A DNA stretch of 61,937 nucleotides from an uncultured Lachnospiraceae bacterium (lineage in GTDB: Bacteria > Bacillota > Clostridia > Lachnospirales > Lachnospiraceae). Position numbers and translations under genes: made by a program. The DNA lies in assembly GCA_947628225.1 (NCBI GenBank), contig CANQYY010000014.1:1-61937 (forward strand), in the 5' to 3' direction. The number at the start of each line of letters is the position of its first letter. The first letter of the stretch is position 1. Positions 47,524 through 56,466 of the stretch are shown in pieces. The notes under the pieces are model-generated. The model worked only from the letters and a program-made list of their open reading frames with translations. It ran no database searches and was not told the origin of the DNA.

Positions 47524-49227
47524 TTACTCCGTTGCGATCCGTTCCACTTCCGCAATAGAAGTTACTCCACTGAGCACCAGCTTCGCCGCGCCGACCCGGA
47601 GCGTTGTCATTCCCTCTTCCAGAGCGGCTCTCTGGATGTCCTCCGCTCCTTTTCCCTCTGCGATAACCTGACGGACTGCCGGCGTTACCGGCATAATCTC
47701 ATATACGCCGATTCGTCCCCGGTAACCGGTGCCGTTGCAGAATGCGCATCCGGCGCCGCCCGGCTCATAGATCGGCAGCGATGCTTTTCCGCGCACCCGC
47801 AGCCTGACTTTGTCGGCATCCGTAAGCGGACGCTCTTTTTTACATTTCGGGCAGAGCCTCCTTACCAGACGCTGGGCAATGATGCCAACGGTAGAATCTG
47901 CAATCAGATATGGCTCCACGCCCATATCCTCCAGACGGGTAATAGTGCTGGCGGCGCTGTTCGTATGAAGGGTGCTGACTACAAGATGCCCGGTAATCGC
48001 CGCCTTGACGGCGATAGACGCTGTTTCCTCATCCCGGATCTCACCGATCATAATAATGTCCGGATCCTGACGGAGAATCGAGCGCAGCGCCGAGGCAAAG
48101 GTCAGACCCGCCTTTTCATTGACCTGTACCTGATTGATTCCGTCTACGTCCGCCTCCACGGGGTCCTCTACTGTAATAATATTCACTTCCCCGGAATTTA
48201 GTTCGCTCAGCACCGTATACAAAGTCGTGGACTTACCGCTTCCGGTAGGCCCGGTCACCAATATGATTCCGTGCGGGTTTTTTACAAGGGCATCAAAGCG
48301 GCGAAGCTCTTCCTCCGGGAATCCGAGCTCGCTCTTATCCCGGGTAAGGGCGGATTTCGACGCCAGACGCATAACGATTTTCTCTCCGAATACGGTCGGC
48401 AGACTGGACACACGGATATCATATTCCACCCGGTTAAACCGCTGCGTCATACGTCCATCCTGCGGGGCGCGTTTTTCAGAGATATTCATTCCGCTGATAA
48501 TCTTTACTCTGGCGATTATCGCGTTTAACAGTTCCTTCTCATAGCGCATCATTTCCTGTAATACGCCGTCGATCCGGAAACGGACGCGGACACTATCCTC
48601 TAACGCCTCAATATGGATATCGCTGGCGCGCTCATTTACCGCCTGCTCAATAATTTTATTGACAAGAAGGACAATCGGAGCGTTATCAACTTCGTCATTT
48701 CCCTCTTCCTGCGTTTTTTCTCTGGCAATCTGCTGCTTTCTGCGCTCCTCGGAATAGGTTTCCGCCATCTTCGCTACCTGCTCGTTTCCGTAATAGCGTT
48801 CAATGGCAAAATGTACATCCGAAGGGGTCGCCACCATGGCTTCAATCTGCATATTCGTGACAATGGATAAATCATCGATTGCCAGGATATCCAACGGATC
48901 CGACATTGCAACCCTTAAAATGTTCGGATTATCCTCATCCAGTTCAAAGGGTACGACATTATGCTTGCGCACAATATTTTCCGGCAAAAGGGCAATTACC
49001 TCCGGCGACAGCTTCGCCTCCCGTATTTTGGCAATCGGAAAACCCATCTGCCGATGAAGCGCCTCGGTAATTTCGTTTTCATCCGTAAACTTTAACTCAA
49101 TCAGGGTTTCCCCCAGACGCAGCCCAAGCTCACGCTGCTTCTTCAATGCCTCCATCAGCTGTTCTTCCGTGATGACGCCGGCATCTACTAATAAATCTCC
49201 CAGTCTTTTTCTCTTTCTACCAATCAT
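47524..49227 (-). CDS. pilB: Pilus extension ATPase
   Basis: A 567-residue GspE/PilB ATPase. It has an N-terminal MshEN-type domain (RKRLGDLLVDAGVITEEQL), Walker A GPTGSGKST, Walker B/Asp box DPDIIMIGEIRDEETA, and a C-terminal zinc motif (CPKCKKE, then CAFCNGTGYRGR). MshEN domains of some family members bind cyclic di-GMP, which would link it to the HD-GYP protein. Confidence 0.96.
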   Translation of the reverse strand: MIGRKRKRLGDLLVDAGVITEEQLMEALKKQRELGLRLGETLIELKFTDENEITEALHRQMGFPIAKIREAKLSPEVIALLPENIVRKHNVVPFELDEDNPNILRVAMSDPLDILAIDDLSIVTNMQIEAMVATPSDVHFAIERYYGNEQVAKMAETYSEERRKQQIAREKTQEEGNDEVDNAPIVLLVNKIIEQAVNERASDIHIEALEDSVRVRFRIDGVLQEMMRYEKELLNAIIARVKIISGMNISEKRAPQDGRMTQRFNRVEYDIRVSSLPTVFGEKIVMRLASKSALTRDKSELGFPEEELRRFDALVKNPHGIILVTGPTGSGKSTTLYTVLSELNSGEVNIITVEDPVEADVDGINQVQVNEKAGLTFASALRSILRQDPDIIMIGEIRDEETASIAVKAAITGHLVVSTLHTNSAASTITRLEDMGVEPYLIADSTVGIIAQRLVRRLCPKCKKERPLTDADKVRLRVRGKASLPIYEPGGAGCAFCNGTGYRGRIGVYEIMPVTPAVRQVIAEGKGAEDIQRAALEEGMTTLRVGAAKLVLSGVTSIAEVERIATE

Positions 49228-49237
49228 CGCAACTCAC

Positions 49238-49378
49238 CTATTCTTCTGATTTCACTGCCTGATCCTTTTCATTTTTGTAACGGCGGAATTTAATTCCCAA
49301 AGCAATCCCCAGCGCCGCCACCGCCGTAAATATTACCAGCCGAATGAGATAGTATACAAATGCAGTCCCTACTGTCAT
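49238..49378 (-). CDS. Small single-pass membrane protein
   Basis: A 46-residue reading frame with a well-placed AAGGAAGGA site in the gap before pilB. It encodes a short N-terminus, one TM helix (about residues 6-28, AFVYYLIRLVIFTAVAALGI) and a charged cytoplasmic tail (KFRRYKNEKDQAVKSEE). It ends ten bases before pilB and is likely part of the same transcript. No named family recognised; a small pilus or HisIE-neighbour accessory is possible. Confidence 0.7.
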   Translation of the reverse strand: MTVGTAFVYYLIRLVIFTAVAALGIALGIKFRRYKNEKDQAVKSEE

Positions 49379-49411
49379 AATCCTTCCTTCCTTTCCTTCT
49401 CCTGAATTTTG

Positions 49412-50653
49412 TTATCTTCGATTTGCCAGTTCCTTTGTCACATCCTCCCAGGTCAGACCGCATTCCGCCATGAGTACCATCATATGATAAAGAAAATCGG
49501 CAATTTCATACTTCAATTCCTCTGCGTCCGGATTTTTCGCCGCAATAATAATTTCCGAGGCTTCCTCTCCGCATTTTTTCAGGATTTTGTCAAGCCCCTT
49601 GGTAAAGAGATAGTTCGTATAGGATCCCTCTTTGGGGTTTTGTTTCCGCTCCAGTATCGTCTTAAAGTCCTCGGATAAAATCGTAAGAGGATTGGTATCG
49701 TTATAATCATTTTTTGCCAGCTCCTTAAAAAAGCAGCTTCTGGCTCCCGTGTGGCACGCCGCCCCCACCTGATGAACCCTGGCAAGGATCGTGTCATTGT
49801 CACAGTCTAAGGTTAATTCCTTTACATACTGATAATGGCCGGAAGTTTCTCCCTTGCACCAAAGCGTTTGCCTGCTTCTGCTATAATATGTCATCTTACC
49901 CGTTTCATATGTCTTTTGGTAAGACTCCTCGTTCATATATGCCAGCTGCAGGACCTCGCCGGTACGGTAGTCCTGGACGATGCAGGGAATCAGCCCGTTA
50001 TCATCCGTTTTAAATTCGGAAAAGGGAATCGCTGTTTCAAAAGCATTTACCTCAATCCCCGCCTCTTTCATCTTCTTCTTTATCTTCCATAGATTTTTAT
50101 TTTCAAAGTAGTTGGTCGCCACGCCCGTTACCGTCGGCAGCCTGAGTAAATCCTCCAAATCGTTGCGGAGGAGGCTGTCGCGGATAATGACGTTTTTCCC
50201 GCATGCCAACAGCTTTTTATCCAGCGGGGCGCCGGTGTCCACATGTTTTAAAAGCAGGGTGTCGACGGGAAAGGCAATCTTTTCATAGGAGATTTCTTCG
50301 TCTACCTCTATCAGGATTTTATCGCTGCCAAACCGCCCTACCGCCTCTTTTATAATGGTTTCGTTCGGACAGATCTCATATTTCAGCACCACACGGTCGG
50401 CGCCGGTATAAAACGCTTTTTTTACATCTTCAAACCGGCCGGCGTACATTCCCGCTATAAAGGGAATATCAATCTTTTTTCCCACTTCCTTCAGGATGGC
50501 AAGAAATTCCTCCCGCTCCTTTTCTATTTTGGAATAATTATACAGGAACAATTCATCCGCCCCGGCAAAGTTATACTGCTGCGCCAGTTTGACAATATTA
50601 GCCGCCAGTTCATTTTCCCCATTGATAAATGGAATTATCTTTTTATATGACAT
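49412..50653 (-). CDS. hisIE: HisIE with degenerate HisF-like N-terminal domain
   Basis: A 413-residue histidine-synthesis enzyme. Residues about 1-200 align with a HisA/HisF barrel ([23 protein letters not shown]). The catalytic Asp of the IPCLD motif is Asn and the GGGIR phosphate loop is IAGMYAG, so cyclase activity is doubtful. Residues about 215-310 are HisI, phosphoribosyl-AMP cyclohydrolase ([31 protein letters not shown]). Residues 320-413 are HisE, PR-ATP pyrophosphohydrolase ([14 protein letters not shown]). The second ATG (50653) has GGAG at the right distance. Confidence 0.93.
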   Translation of the reverse strand: MSYKKIIPFINGENELAANIVKLAQQYNFAGADELFLYNYSKIEKEREEFLAILKEVGKKIDIPFIAGMYAGRFEDVKKAFYTGADRVVLKYEICPNETIIKEAVGRFGSDKILIEVDEEISYEKIAFPVDTLLLKHVDTGAPLDKKLLACGKNVIIRDSLLRNDLEDLLRLPTVTGVATNYFENKNLWKIKKKMKEAGIEVNAFETAIPFSEFKTDDNGLIPCIVQDYRTGEVLQLAYMNEESYQKTYETGKMTYYSRSRQTLWCKGETSGHYQYVKELTLDCDNDTILARVHQVGAACHTGARSCFFKELAKNDYNDTNPLTILSEDFKTILERKQNPKEGSYTNYLFTKGLDKILKKCGEEASEIIIAAKNPDAEELKYEIADFLYHMMVLMAECGLTWEDVTKELANRR

Positions 50654-50675
50654 GTTCATTCTCCTGTCTGCGTTT

Positions 50676-51263
50676 TTATAAAACCCCTTTTGTTGACAAT
50701 ACCCCGTCTATCCGGCTGTCAAACCGGGAAGCCATATCCATGGATTTCGCCACTGCTTTAAACATCGCCTCCACGACATGGTGGGTGTTTTCTCCTGCCA
50801 GCTGTCTGATATGTAAATTCATTTCAGCGCCGCTTGCCAGTCCCATAAAAAATTCCCTCACGGTTTCTGTTTCCATGGCGCCCAGCTTTTCTGCTTTAAG
50901 ATCGGCATCAAAGGCAAAATAGGTTCTGCCGGAAAAATCCAGGGAAGACAGCACCAGGGCATCATCCATAGGAAGGATAAAATATCCGAAACGGGCAATC
51001 CCCTCTTTTTCCCCCAGCGCCTTTTGGAACGCCCTGCCAAGGACAATGCCGGTATCCTCTACGGTATGGTGGGCGTCCACCCGGGTATCGCCATGCACGG
51101 AAACTGCCAGATCAAACAGCCCATGCCTGGCAAAGCCCTCCAGCATATGGTCAAAAAAACCGATGCCGGTATCGATCTCATATTCACCGGCTCCATCGAT
51201 ATTTAATTCTACAACAATTTCGGTTTCTCTGGTATCTCGCTCACATCGGGCAAAGCGACTCAT
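50676..51263 (-). CDS. hisB: Imidazoleglycerol-phosphate dehydratase
   Basis: Sixth step of histidine synthesis. The 195-residue monofunctional enzyme shows the metal-binding motifs [25 protein letters not shown] and [10 protein letters not shown]. First gene of the unit that runs through hisIE into the pilus genes; the other his genes are elsewhere. Confidence 0.97.
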   Translation of the reverse strand: MSRFARCERDTRETEIVVELNIDGAGEYEIDTGIGFFDHMLEGFARHGLFDLAVSVHGDTRVDAHHTVEDTGIVLGRAFQKALGEKEGIARFGYFILPMDDALVLSSLDFSGRTYFAFDADLKAEKLGAMETETVREFFMGLASGAEMNLHIRQLAGENTHHVVEAMFKAVAKSMDMASRFDSRIDGVLSTKGVL

Positions 51264-51299
51264 GTCAGCTCCTCCTTTTTCTCATTGTCTTTCTATTCT

Positions 51300-51328
51300 A
51301 TTATATCGTTTTACGGTTTAAAAAGCAA
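51300..51328 (-). promoter_or_regulatory. Promoter for hisB, hisIE and the pilus genes
   Basis: TTGCTT (51323-51328, inside the end of trmD) and a perfect TATAAT (51300-51305) with a 17-base spacer. The leader is about 30 bases with an AAGGAGGAG site. Confidence 0.65.
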
Positions 51329-52021
51329 GTTTTCCTTTCGCCAGCTTTCATACAGATCGGGGCGTCTTTCCCGGGTTCGGATTTCCGACTGCTCCTGCCT
51401 CCATTTCCGTATTTTTTCATGGTGCCCCGACAGCAGAACCTCCGGCACCTTTCTCCCCAGTATTTCCGGCGGTCTTGTATACTGCGGATACTCCAAAAGC
51501 CCGGCGGAAAAACTTTCCTCCCCCGCGGATTCCCCGTTATTCAAAACGCCGGGTACCAGTCGGGAAATGGCATCCATCATAACCAGCGCCGGCAGCTCGC
51601 CGCCGGTCAGCACATAATCCCCTATCGATACATAATCCGTGACAATTTCTTCCAGCACCCGCTCATCAATCCCCTCATAATGGCCGCATAAAAATACCAG
51701 TTCCTCCTCGCGGACAAATTCCTGCGCCAGTTTCTGGGAAAAAACCTCCCCCTGGGGAGTCAGGCAGACGACCCGCGGCGTCTTCCCTATTTCACTGCAG
51801 AGCGATTCATAACAGCGGTACACCGGCTCTGCCTCCACTACCATGCCGGCTCCTCCCCCATACGGATAATCATCGACTTTTCGGTGTTTATCCAGAGTAT
51901 AGTCCCGTATGTCCACTGCCTTTACTTCAATTTTTCCCTCTTTTCTCGCCCTGCCGAGAATACTGGTGTTCATCCCCGCCTCTATCAAATCCGGGAACAG
52001 CGTCATAACATAATACTTCAT
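51311..52021 (-). CDS. trmD: tRNA (guanine-37-N1)-methyltransferase
   Basis: Methylates G37 of tRNAs. At 236 residues it is full length, with the knotted SPOUT motifs DYPYGGGAGMV, GHYEGIDERV and DYVSIGDYVLTGGELPA. Its ATG overlaps the rimM stop. Not followed by rplS, its usual partner. Confidence 0.98.
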   Translation of the reverse strand: MKYYVMTLFPDLIEAGMNTSILGRARKEGKIEVKAVDIRDYTLDKHRKVDDYPYGGGAGMVVEAEPVYRCYESLCSEIGKTPRVVCLTPQGEVFSQKLAQEFVREEELVFLCGHYEGIDERVLEEIVTDYVSIGDYVLTGGELPALVMMDAISRLVPGVLNNGESAGEESFSAGLLEYPQYTRPPEILGRKVPEVLLSGHHEKIRKWRQEQSEIRTRERRPDLYESWRKENLLFKP

Positions 52022-52527
52022 TCCATCAGTCCTTTCATCACATGGGCGGTAACAAGTTTATTTTCTACATCGACCTTTTTAATGCAGTCCGGAATGACCG
52101 GGAAAAGAACCTCTTTTCCGTCCTTTGTCCGTATGGCGAACACATTGTTTGCCCCGGTTTCCAGCACCTCTGTCACGACCCCGATCTCTTTCCCGTCTTC
52201 CTCGCAGACTCTCGCTCCGATGACGTCGCAGAGATAGTACTCCCCCTCCTTTAGCGGCAGGGCATTCTCCCTCGTCACCATCAAATCGCACCGGCGGAAT
52301 CCCTCCACCTCATTTATATCATGGAATTCTTTAAATTTCACTATCACTATATTCTTAAAAAACTTTACCTGTTCGACATGTAAGGTGAGATTTCCCTGTC
52401 CGGTTACCAAAATCACTTCATCACATTGCTCAAACCGTTTCACATCATCTGTCGTAGGAAAAACCTTAACCTCCCCCCGCAGCCCATGTGTTGTTGTCAC
52501 AACGCCAATCCGAAGCATATCTTCCAT
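52018..52527 (-). CDS. rimM: Ribosome maturation factor RimM
   Basis: 16S rRNA/S19 assembly factor, 169 residues, with the RimM N-terminal barrel (RIGVVTTTHGLRGEVKVFPTT) and PRC-barrel C-terminus. The start at 52527 has GGAGG seven bases upstream; the longer in-frame extension has no support. Confidence 0.96.
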   Translation of the reverse strand: MEDMLRIGVVTTTHGLRGEVKVFPTTDDVKRFEQCDEVILVTGQGNLTLHVEQVKFFKNIVIVKFKEFHDINEVEGFRRCDLMVTRENALPLKEGEYYLCDVIGARVCEEDGKEIGVVTEVLETGANNVFAIRTKDGKEVLFPVIPDCIKKVDVENKLVTAHVMKGLME

Positions 52528-52598
52528 TGCGGCACCTCCGTCTTTTCCTTCCCTGTTTGCAAATACCCTGCAAGAAAACTTGCAGGGTATATTTTTTG

Positions 52599-52826
52599 TC
52601 ACTGAATGTCTACCATTATTTTTTTATCGCCCCGGGAACCGGCAGCGCGGACAACCGTACGGATCGCTTTCGCAATCCTTCCCTGTTTTCCAATCACCTT
52701 TCCCATATCATCCGGTGCGACTTTAAGACTCAGCACAATCTCTTTGTCGGTTTCTGTTTCCGTGACAACAACCTCTTTAGGACTGTCCACTAACGCACTA
52801 GCAATCACTTCTACTAATTCTTTCAT
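52599..52826 (-). CDS. khpA: KH-domain RNA-binding protein KhpA
   Basis: A 75-residue single KH domain protein, normally the partner of KhpB/EloR in regulating cell elongation. The KH signature is GKVIGKQGRIAKAIRTVV. It lies between rpsP and rimM as in other Firmicutes. Confidence 0.95.
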   Translation of the reverse strand: MKELVEVIASALVDSPKEVVVTETETDKEIVLSLKVAPDDMGKVIGKQGRIAKAIRTVVRAAGSRGDKKIMVDIQ

Positions 52827-52854
52827 ACTAGCCTCCATTCTTGTCCATCCGGCA

Positions 52855-53100
52855 TTATTTTTCAATACCTGCCTGTTTGAATAAACGAGCAACTGTATCC
52901 GTCGGCTGGGCACCGTTTGCCAGCCATTTTTTTGCTGCTTCTTCGTCTACCTTAATTACACTTGGTTCCTGATTTGGGTCATAAGTACCGATCTCGGCAA
53001 TGTTTTTACCATCTCTTGGCGCTCTTTCGTCAGCAACTACAATTCTATAATATGGCGACTTTTTTTGACCTAATCTCTTTAATCTGATTTTTACTGCCAC
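52855..53100 (-). CDS. rpsP: 30S ribosomal protein S16
   Basis: 81 residues beginning with the invariant (V/M)[17 protein letters not shown]. It starts at a GTG (53100) preceded by AGGAGGTG at ideal spacing. Confidence 0.98.
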   Translation of the reverse strand: MAVKIRLKRLGQKKSPYYRIVVADERAPRDGKNIAEIGTYDPNQEPSVIKVDEEAAKKWLANGAQPTDTVARLFKQAGIEK

Positions 53101-53140
53101 GTTTTTCACCTCCTTCATCTATCCTGAGAAATTCTATCTA

Positions 53141-53166
53141 TATCCAAAAAGGATGTACTCCTTTGG
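53141..53166 (-). terminator. Weak hairpin between ffh and rpsP
   Basis: TCCAAAGGA and TCCTTTTTGGA form a short stem in the intergenic space with no T-run after it. Possibly a processing or partial attenuation site. Confidence 0.3.
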
Positions 53167-53174
53167 ACTGCATT

Positions 53175-54524
53175 TTACATCCCCCCGAAGGGAAATTTAA
53201 AACCGCCGCCTCTTCTCCTGCCCTTTCCTGTCATCATGCCGGACATCTGTTTCATCATCTTGCGGCTCTGCTCAAACTGCTTCATCAGCCGGTTTACCTC
53301 GCTGATATCCACACCGGCGCCGTCGGCAATGCGGCGTTTTCTGGATGGGTTGATAATGGATGGGTTCGTGCGCTCCTCTAAGGTCATGGAATAGATAATA
53401 GCCTCCGTTCCCTTCAGGGCATCGTCGTCAATATCCAGATTAGACGGAAGCCCCATGCCGGGAAGCATACGGAGAATACCGGAAAGGCCTCCCATTTTCT
53501 TCATCTGCTGCATCTGCTCCAGAAAATCATTAAAGTCAAATTCCGCCCGTTTGATTTTCTTCGCCATCCGCGCCGCCTGTTCCTCATCGATCTCCGCCTC
53601 AGCCTTTTCGATCAGGGTCAGCACATCTCCCATGCCAAGGATGCGGGACGCCATTCTGTCGGGATAAAACGGCTCCAGATCCGAAAGTTTCTCCCCCATG
53701 CCGACATAGTAGATAGGTCTTCCGGTCATGGCTCGGATTGAAAGGGCGGCTCCGCCTCTCGTATCGCTATCCAGCTTTGTCAAAACGACGCCGTCTATCT
53801 TCAGCCTTTCATGGAACGTAGAAGCAACATTGACGGCATCCTGGCCCGTCATGGAATCTACTACCAAAATGGTCCGGTGGATTTCGAGATTTTTCTTGAT
53901 GTCCTCCAATTCTGCCATCATATCGTCATCAATATGAAGGCGTCCGGCAGTATCGATTATCACTACATTATTTCCGTTTGCTTTGGCATGTTCCACGCTC
54001 GCTTTTGCAATGTTTACGGGGTTGTGGTTCGTCCCCATGGAAAACACCGGGACCTCCTGCTTATCTCCGTTGATCTTTAGCTGTTCGATAGCGGCGGGAC
54101 GGTACACATCGCATGCCGCCAAAAGAGGCCGTTTGCCTTTTTGTTTCAGTTTCCCCGCAATTTTGGCTGCCGTGGTAGTTTTACCGGCGCCCTGCAAACC
54201 GCACATCATAATGACGGTGATCTCATTTCCCGGAAGCAGGGTAAGCTCCTCCGCCGTCCCCCCCATCATCTTAACTAATTCTTCATTGACATATTTAATA
54301 ACGGTCTGCCCCGGCGTCAGACTGTTCAGCACGTCCTCCCCCACAGCCTTCTCCTGTACCGCCTTGATAAAATCTTTTACGACGCGGAAATTGACATCGG
54401 CTTCCAGAAGCGCCATTTTTACTTCCTTCATCGCCGCCTTGATATCGGCTTCCGTAAGCCTTCCCTTGCTTCTCAGACCCTTGAACGCATTCTGCAGTTT
54501 TTCCGTCAGATTATCAAATGCCAT
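53175..54524 (-). CDS. ffh: Signal recognition particle protein Ffh
   Basis: GTPase that targets membrane proteins with SRP RNA. The 449-residue protein has an N domain, G domain (GLQGAGKTTTAAKIAGKL, DTAGRLHIDDDMM, TKLDSDTRGGAAL) and a Met-rich M domain. Start 54524 gives the standard MAFDNLTEKLQ N-terminus. Confidence 0.98.
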   Translation of the reverse strand: MAFDNLTEKLQNAFKGLRSKGRLTEADIKAAMKEVKMALLEADVNFRVVKDFIKAVQEKAVGEDVLNSLTPGQTVIKYVNEELVKMMGGTAEELTLLPGNEITVIMMCGLQGAGKTTTAAKIAGKLKQKGKRPLLAACDVYRPAAIEQLKINGDKQEVPVFSMGTNHNPVNIAKASVEHAKANGNNVVIIDTAGRLHIDDDMMAELEDIKKNLEIHRTILVVDSMTGQDAVNVASTFHERLKIDGVVLTKLDSDTRGGAALSIRAMTGRPIYYVGMGEKLSDLEPFYPDRMASRILGMGDVLTLIEKAEAEIDEEQAARMAKKIKRAEFDFNDFLEQMQQMKKMGGLSGILRMLPGMGLPSNLDIDDDALKGTEAIIYSMTLEERTNPSIINPSRKRRIADGAGVDISEVNRLMKQFEQSRKMMKQMSGMMTGKGRRRGGGFKFPFGGM

Positions 54525-54586
54525 AAGCCGCCGCCTTTCTAAATAATGCCGGACCGGATATTTCCGGTTGGATTTCCCCGGAGGCA

Positions 54587-54949
54587 TCAGAGCATGTCGT
54601 ATATCTCTTCCGCCAGCTTCCGGATTTCTCCGCCCGCCTTGCTATCCCTGCTGTTTCCCGCAATTTTTTTAATCTCCTGAAGCTTCTCTCTGGTGCGCCG
54701 GAATTTGTAAACCAGCTGGAGTTTTTTCTCATATTCTTTCAATCTGATACGGCAGCGCCGCACGATGTCATATACTCCCTGCCTCGTAATCTCCCTCTCT
54801 CCGGCTATCTCCCCCAGAGAAAGATTGTTCAGCACATAATCCTCAAAAATAAGACGGTGATCCTCCTTTAACAGCGCCCCGTAAAAATCATAGAGATAGG
54901 ACAGCTCTACTATCTCCTCTATCTCTGTCAGGGATTTTTCTTTTTCCAA
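54587..54949 (-). CDS. ylxM: YlxM-family helix-turn-helix protein
   Basis: A 120-residue DNA-binding-type protein always found with ffh. It has an acidic N-terminus, DFYGALLKEDHRLIFEDYVLNNLSLGEIA, and an HTH (EREITRQGVYDIVRRC). It appears to start at TTG (54949), seven bases after AGGTGG; no ATG lies near the N-terminus. Role in SRP function is not established. Confidence 0.92.
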   Translation of the reverse strand: MEKEKSLTEIEEIVELSYLYDFYGALLKEDHRLIFEDYVLNNLSLGEIAGEREITRQGVYDIVRRCRIRLKEYEKKLQLVYKFRRTREKLQEIKKIAGNSRDSKAGGEIRKLAEEIYDML

Positions 54950-54958
54950 AACAAAACC

Positions 54959-54991
54959 ACCACCTGTAAAGTTTTTTTCTTTACAGGTGGT
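54959..54991 (-). promoter_or_regulatory. 13-bp perfect palindrome over the ylxM transcription start
   Basis: ACCACCTGTAAAG and CTTTACAGGTGGT flank a 7-base A/T loop. It abuts the -10 box, spans the predicted start point, and its distal arm contains the ylxM ribosome site AGGTGG. It could terminate the upstream lipoprotein operon (tail GGTTTTGTTTT), be a repressor operator, or cap the ylxM mRNA. Confidence 0.6.
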
Positions 54992-55020
54992 AGTATATCG
55001 TAGAAACGGCAGGATGTCAA
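54992..55020 (-). promoter_or_regulatory. Promoter of the ylxM-ffh-rpsP operon
   Basis: Perfect TTGACA (55015-55020) and TATACT (54992-54997) with a 17-base spacer on the minus strand. Confidence 0.8.
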
Positions 55021-55067
55021 GATTTTTCTATCATTTTTCCCGCCCTCTTTTTCATCCCGTTTTCCTA

Positions 55068-56444
55068 TCAGCTCTCCACTGCTTCCGGATCGTACGCCAT
55101 GTTATTATTTTCTATGGAAAATCCCTGCCAAAAAGACTCCATTCCGTGGTCAAAGCAGCTCCCGAATTTCAGGATTTCCTTTTTTTTCATTTTCCGGAGT
55201 TTGCCGGCGCTCAGGCTATAAAAAGCAAAACAGCCTTTATTTTTTGATTGGGATAGCCATAGAAACGCCTTATCTCCCATAACGGCAAAGCATCTCCCCG
55301 CATTACAGCGGTAATCCATGGTTTTCCCGTTTTCATCTGTCCATATCCCCTTTTGAAAGGCGCCGTTTTCCCAGATAACTTCCGACAGCTCCCGCTCATA
55401 AACCGGCGCTCCTCCCTTTAAATCCATACGGAACAGGAAATACCGGCTCTCGTCGTAACGGTCTGTCCTTTCGGATACCTGCGCCTGAATATATAACTGT
55501 TCTCCCGCCGGGAATACATCCGTCAGCCAAATGCCGTCCTCCTGCGCCTTCTTTCCCAGCGCCGCCCTCAAATCGGATTCCGTACACAATTTTGTATCCC
55601 GGTTTTCCTTAAAGTTATAGCAGCGCAGGACAAATTCCGATAAGCCGTCCTCTGTGCGATATTTCTTATAGACAGAATAAACCACCCTGTCTTTATCATA
55701 ACCGTAGACAGCCGGCCAGGCATCCACATCCGGACGCAGGCAGCCCTCATCCGCCCAGACAGTTTCCCATTCCTTCGTGTCCAGATCCTGCCGACACACG
55801 GTAGAGTTTTTACCGCTGCAGCCTACTAATACTTTATTTTCCGATATTCTTCCCATTACAAAAATTCTGTCCTTTTTTCCCGCAAACGGGGTTTCCACTC
55901 TTTTTTCCCCTGTTTTCCGGTCATAGCAGACATATTCGCCCTTCCCTTCTATAATGTAAACAAAATATCTCCCGTTCCCGATTATCTGAATATATTCCGT
56001 AAAATTTTCTGTCAAAAGGATTTTTTCCTTTTTCCCATCTAAAAGCTTATCTCCCGCGGAATCTTTTGTAATCGGCAGATAGCAGAGCATCACTTTTTCC
56101 TCGTCCGCATCCGTTTTCGTATAATACAGGGCGGCGTCATCAACATAGACAAGGTCCATCAGATCCCCGCACGGAAATTTCCCCTGTATCGTCCCGTCAT
56201 TCTTACATTGTACGATACCGGTAAAATCCCCAATAAAATCAGCGTCATATGAACTCAGATATCTCATATAATAATTTGTGGAATTTCCATAAAAAGGCTG
56301 CGTTTCCTTTTTCTCCTCCCCTGCTTTTTTTGCAGAATCCTCTATGGCGCTTCCGCCTGCCTGCGTATTGCCGGCAGAAGTCCGGGTGCCGCAGCCTGTA
56401 AATACAAGGACAACAGCGAGCAGGATACTCAGCATTCTTTTCAT
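55068..56444 (-). CDS. Lipoprotein with beta-propeller-like repeats, blaI-blaR1 operon member
   Basis: A 458-residue lipoprotein with signal and lipobox FTGC (Cys about 18), a low-complexity linker to about residue 55, then repeated strand motifs (MDLVYVDDAALYYTK, RYFVYIIEGKGEYVCYDRKTGEK, DKAFLWLSQSKNKGCFAFY) that look like a beta-propeller of the DUF5050 type. It follows blaR1 by 22 bases. It could be a ligand-binding or sensing partner of the BlaR1-like protein, but no function is known. Confidence 0.7.
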   Translation of the reverse strand: MKRMLSILLAVVLVFTGCGTRTSAGNTQAGGSAIEDSAKKAGEEKKETQPFYGNSTNYYMRYLSSYDADFIGDFTGIVQCKNDGTIQGKFPCGDLMDLVYVDDAALYYTKTDADEEKVMLCYLPITKDSAGDKLLDGKKEKILLTENFTEYIQIIGNGRYFVYIIEGKGEYVCYDRKTGEKRVETPFAGKKDRIFVMGRISENKVLVGCSGKNSTVCRQDLDTKEWETVWADEGCLRPDVDAWPAVYGYDKDRVVYSVYKKYRTEDGLSEFVLRCYNFKENRDTKLCTESDLRAALGKKAQEDGIWLTDVFPAGEQLYIQAQVSERTDRYDESRYFLFRMDLKGGAPVYERELSEVIWENGAFQKGIWTDENGKTMDYRCNAGRCFAVMGDKAFLWLSQSKNKGCFAFYSLSAGKLRKMKKKEILKFGSCFDHGMESFWQGFSIENNNMAYDPEAVES

Positions 56445-56466
56445 TGATTCTTCCTCCCTTTTCCGT

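Noticed and set aside
33873..51328. Pilus block as an integrated mobile element or type II secretion system
   Set aside because: No integrase, transposase, direct repeats or tRNA site are seen at the borders, and a PilT retraction ATPase plus PilM/N/O point to a type IV pilus rather than secretion.
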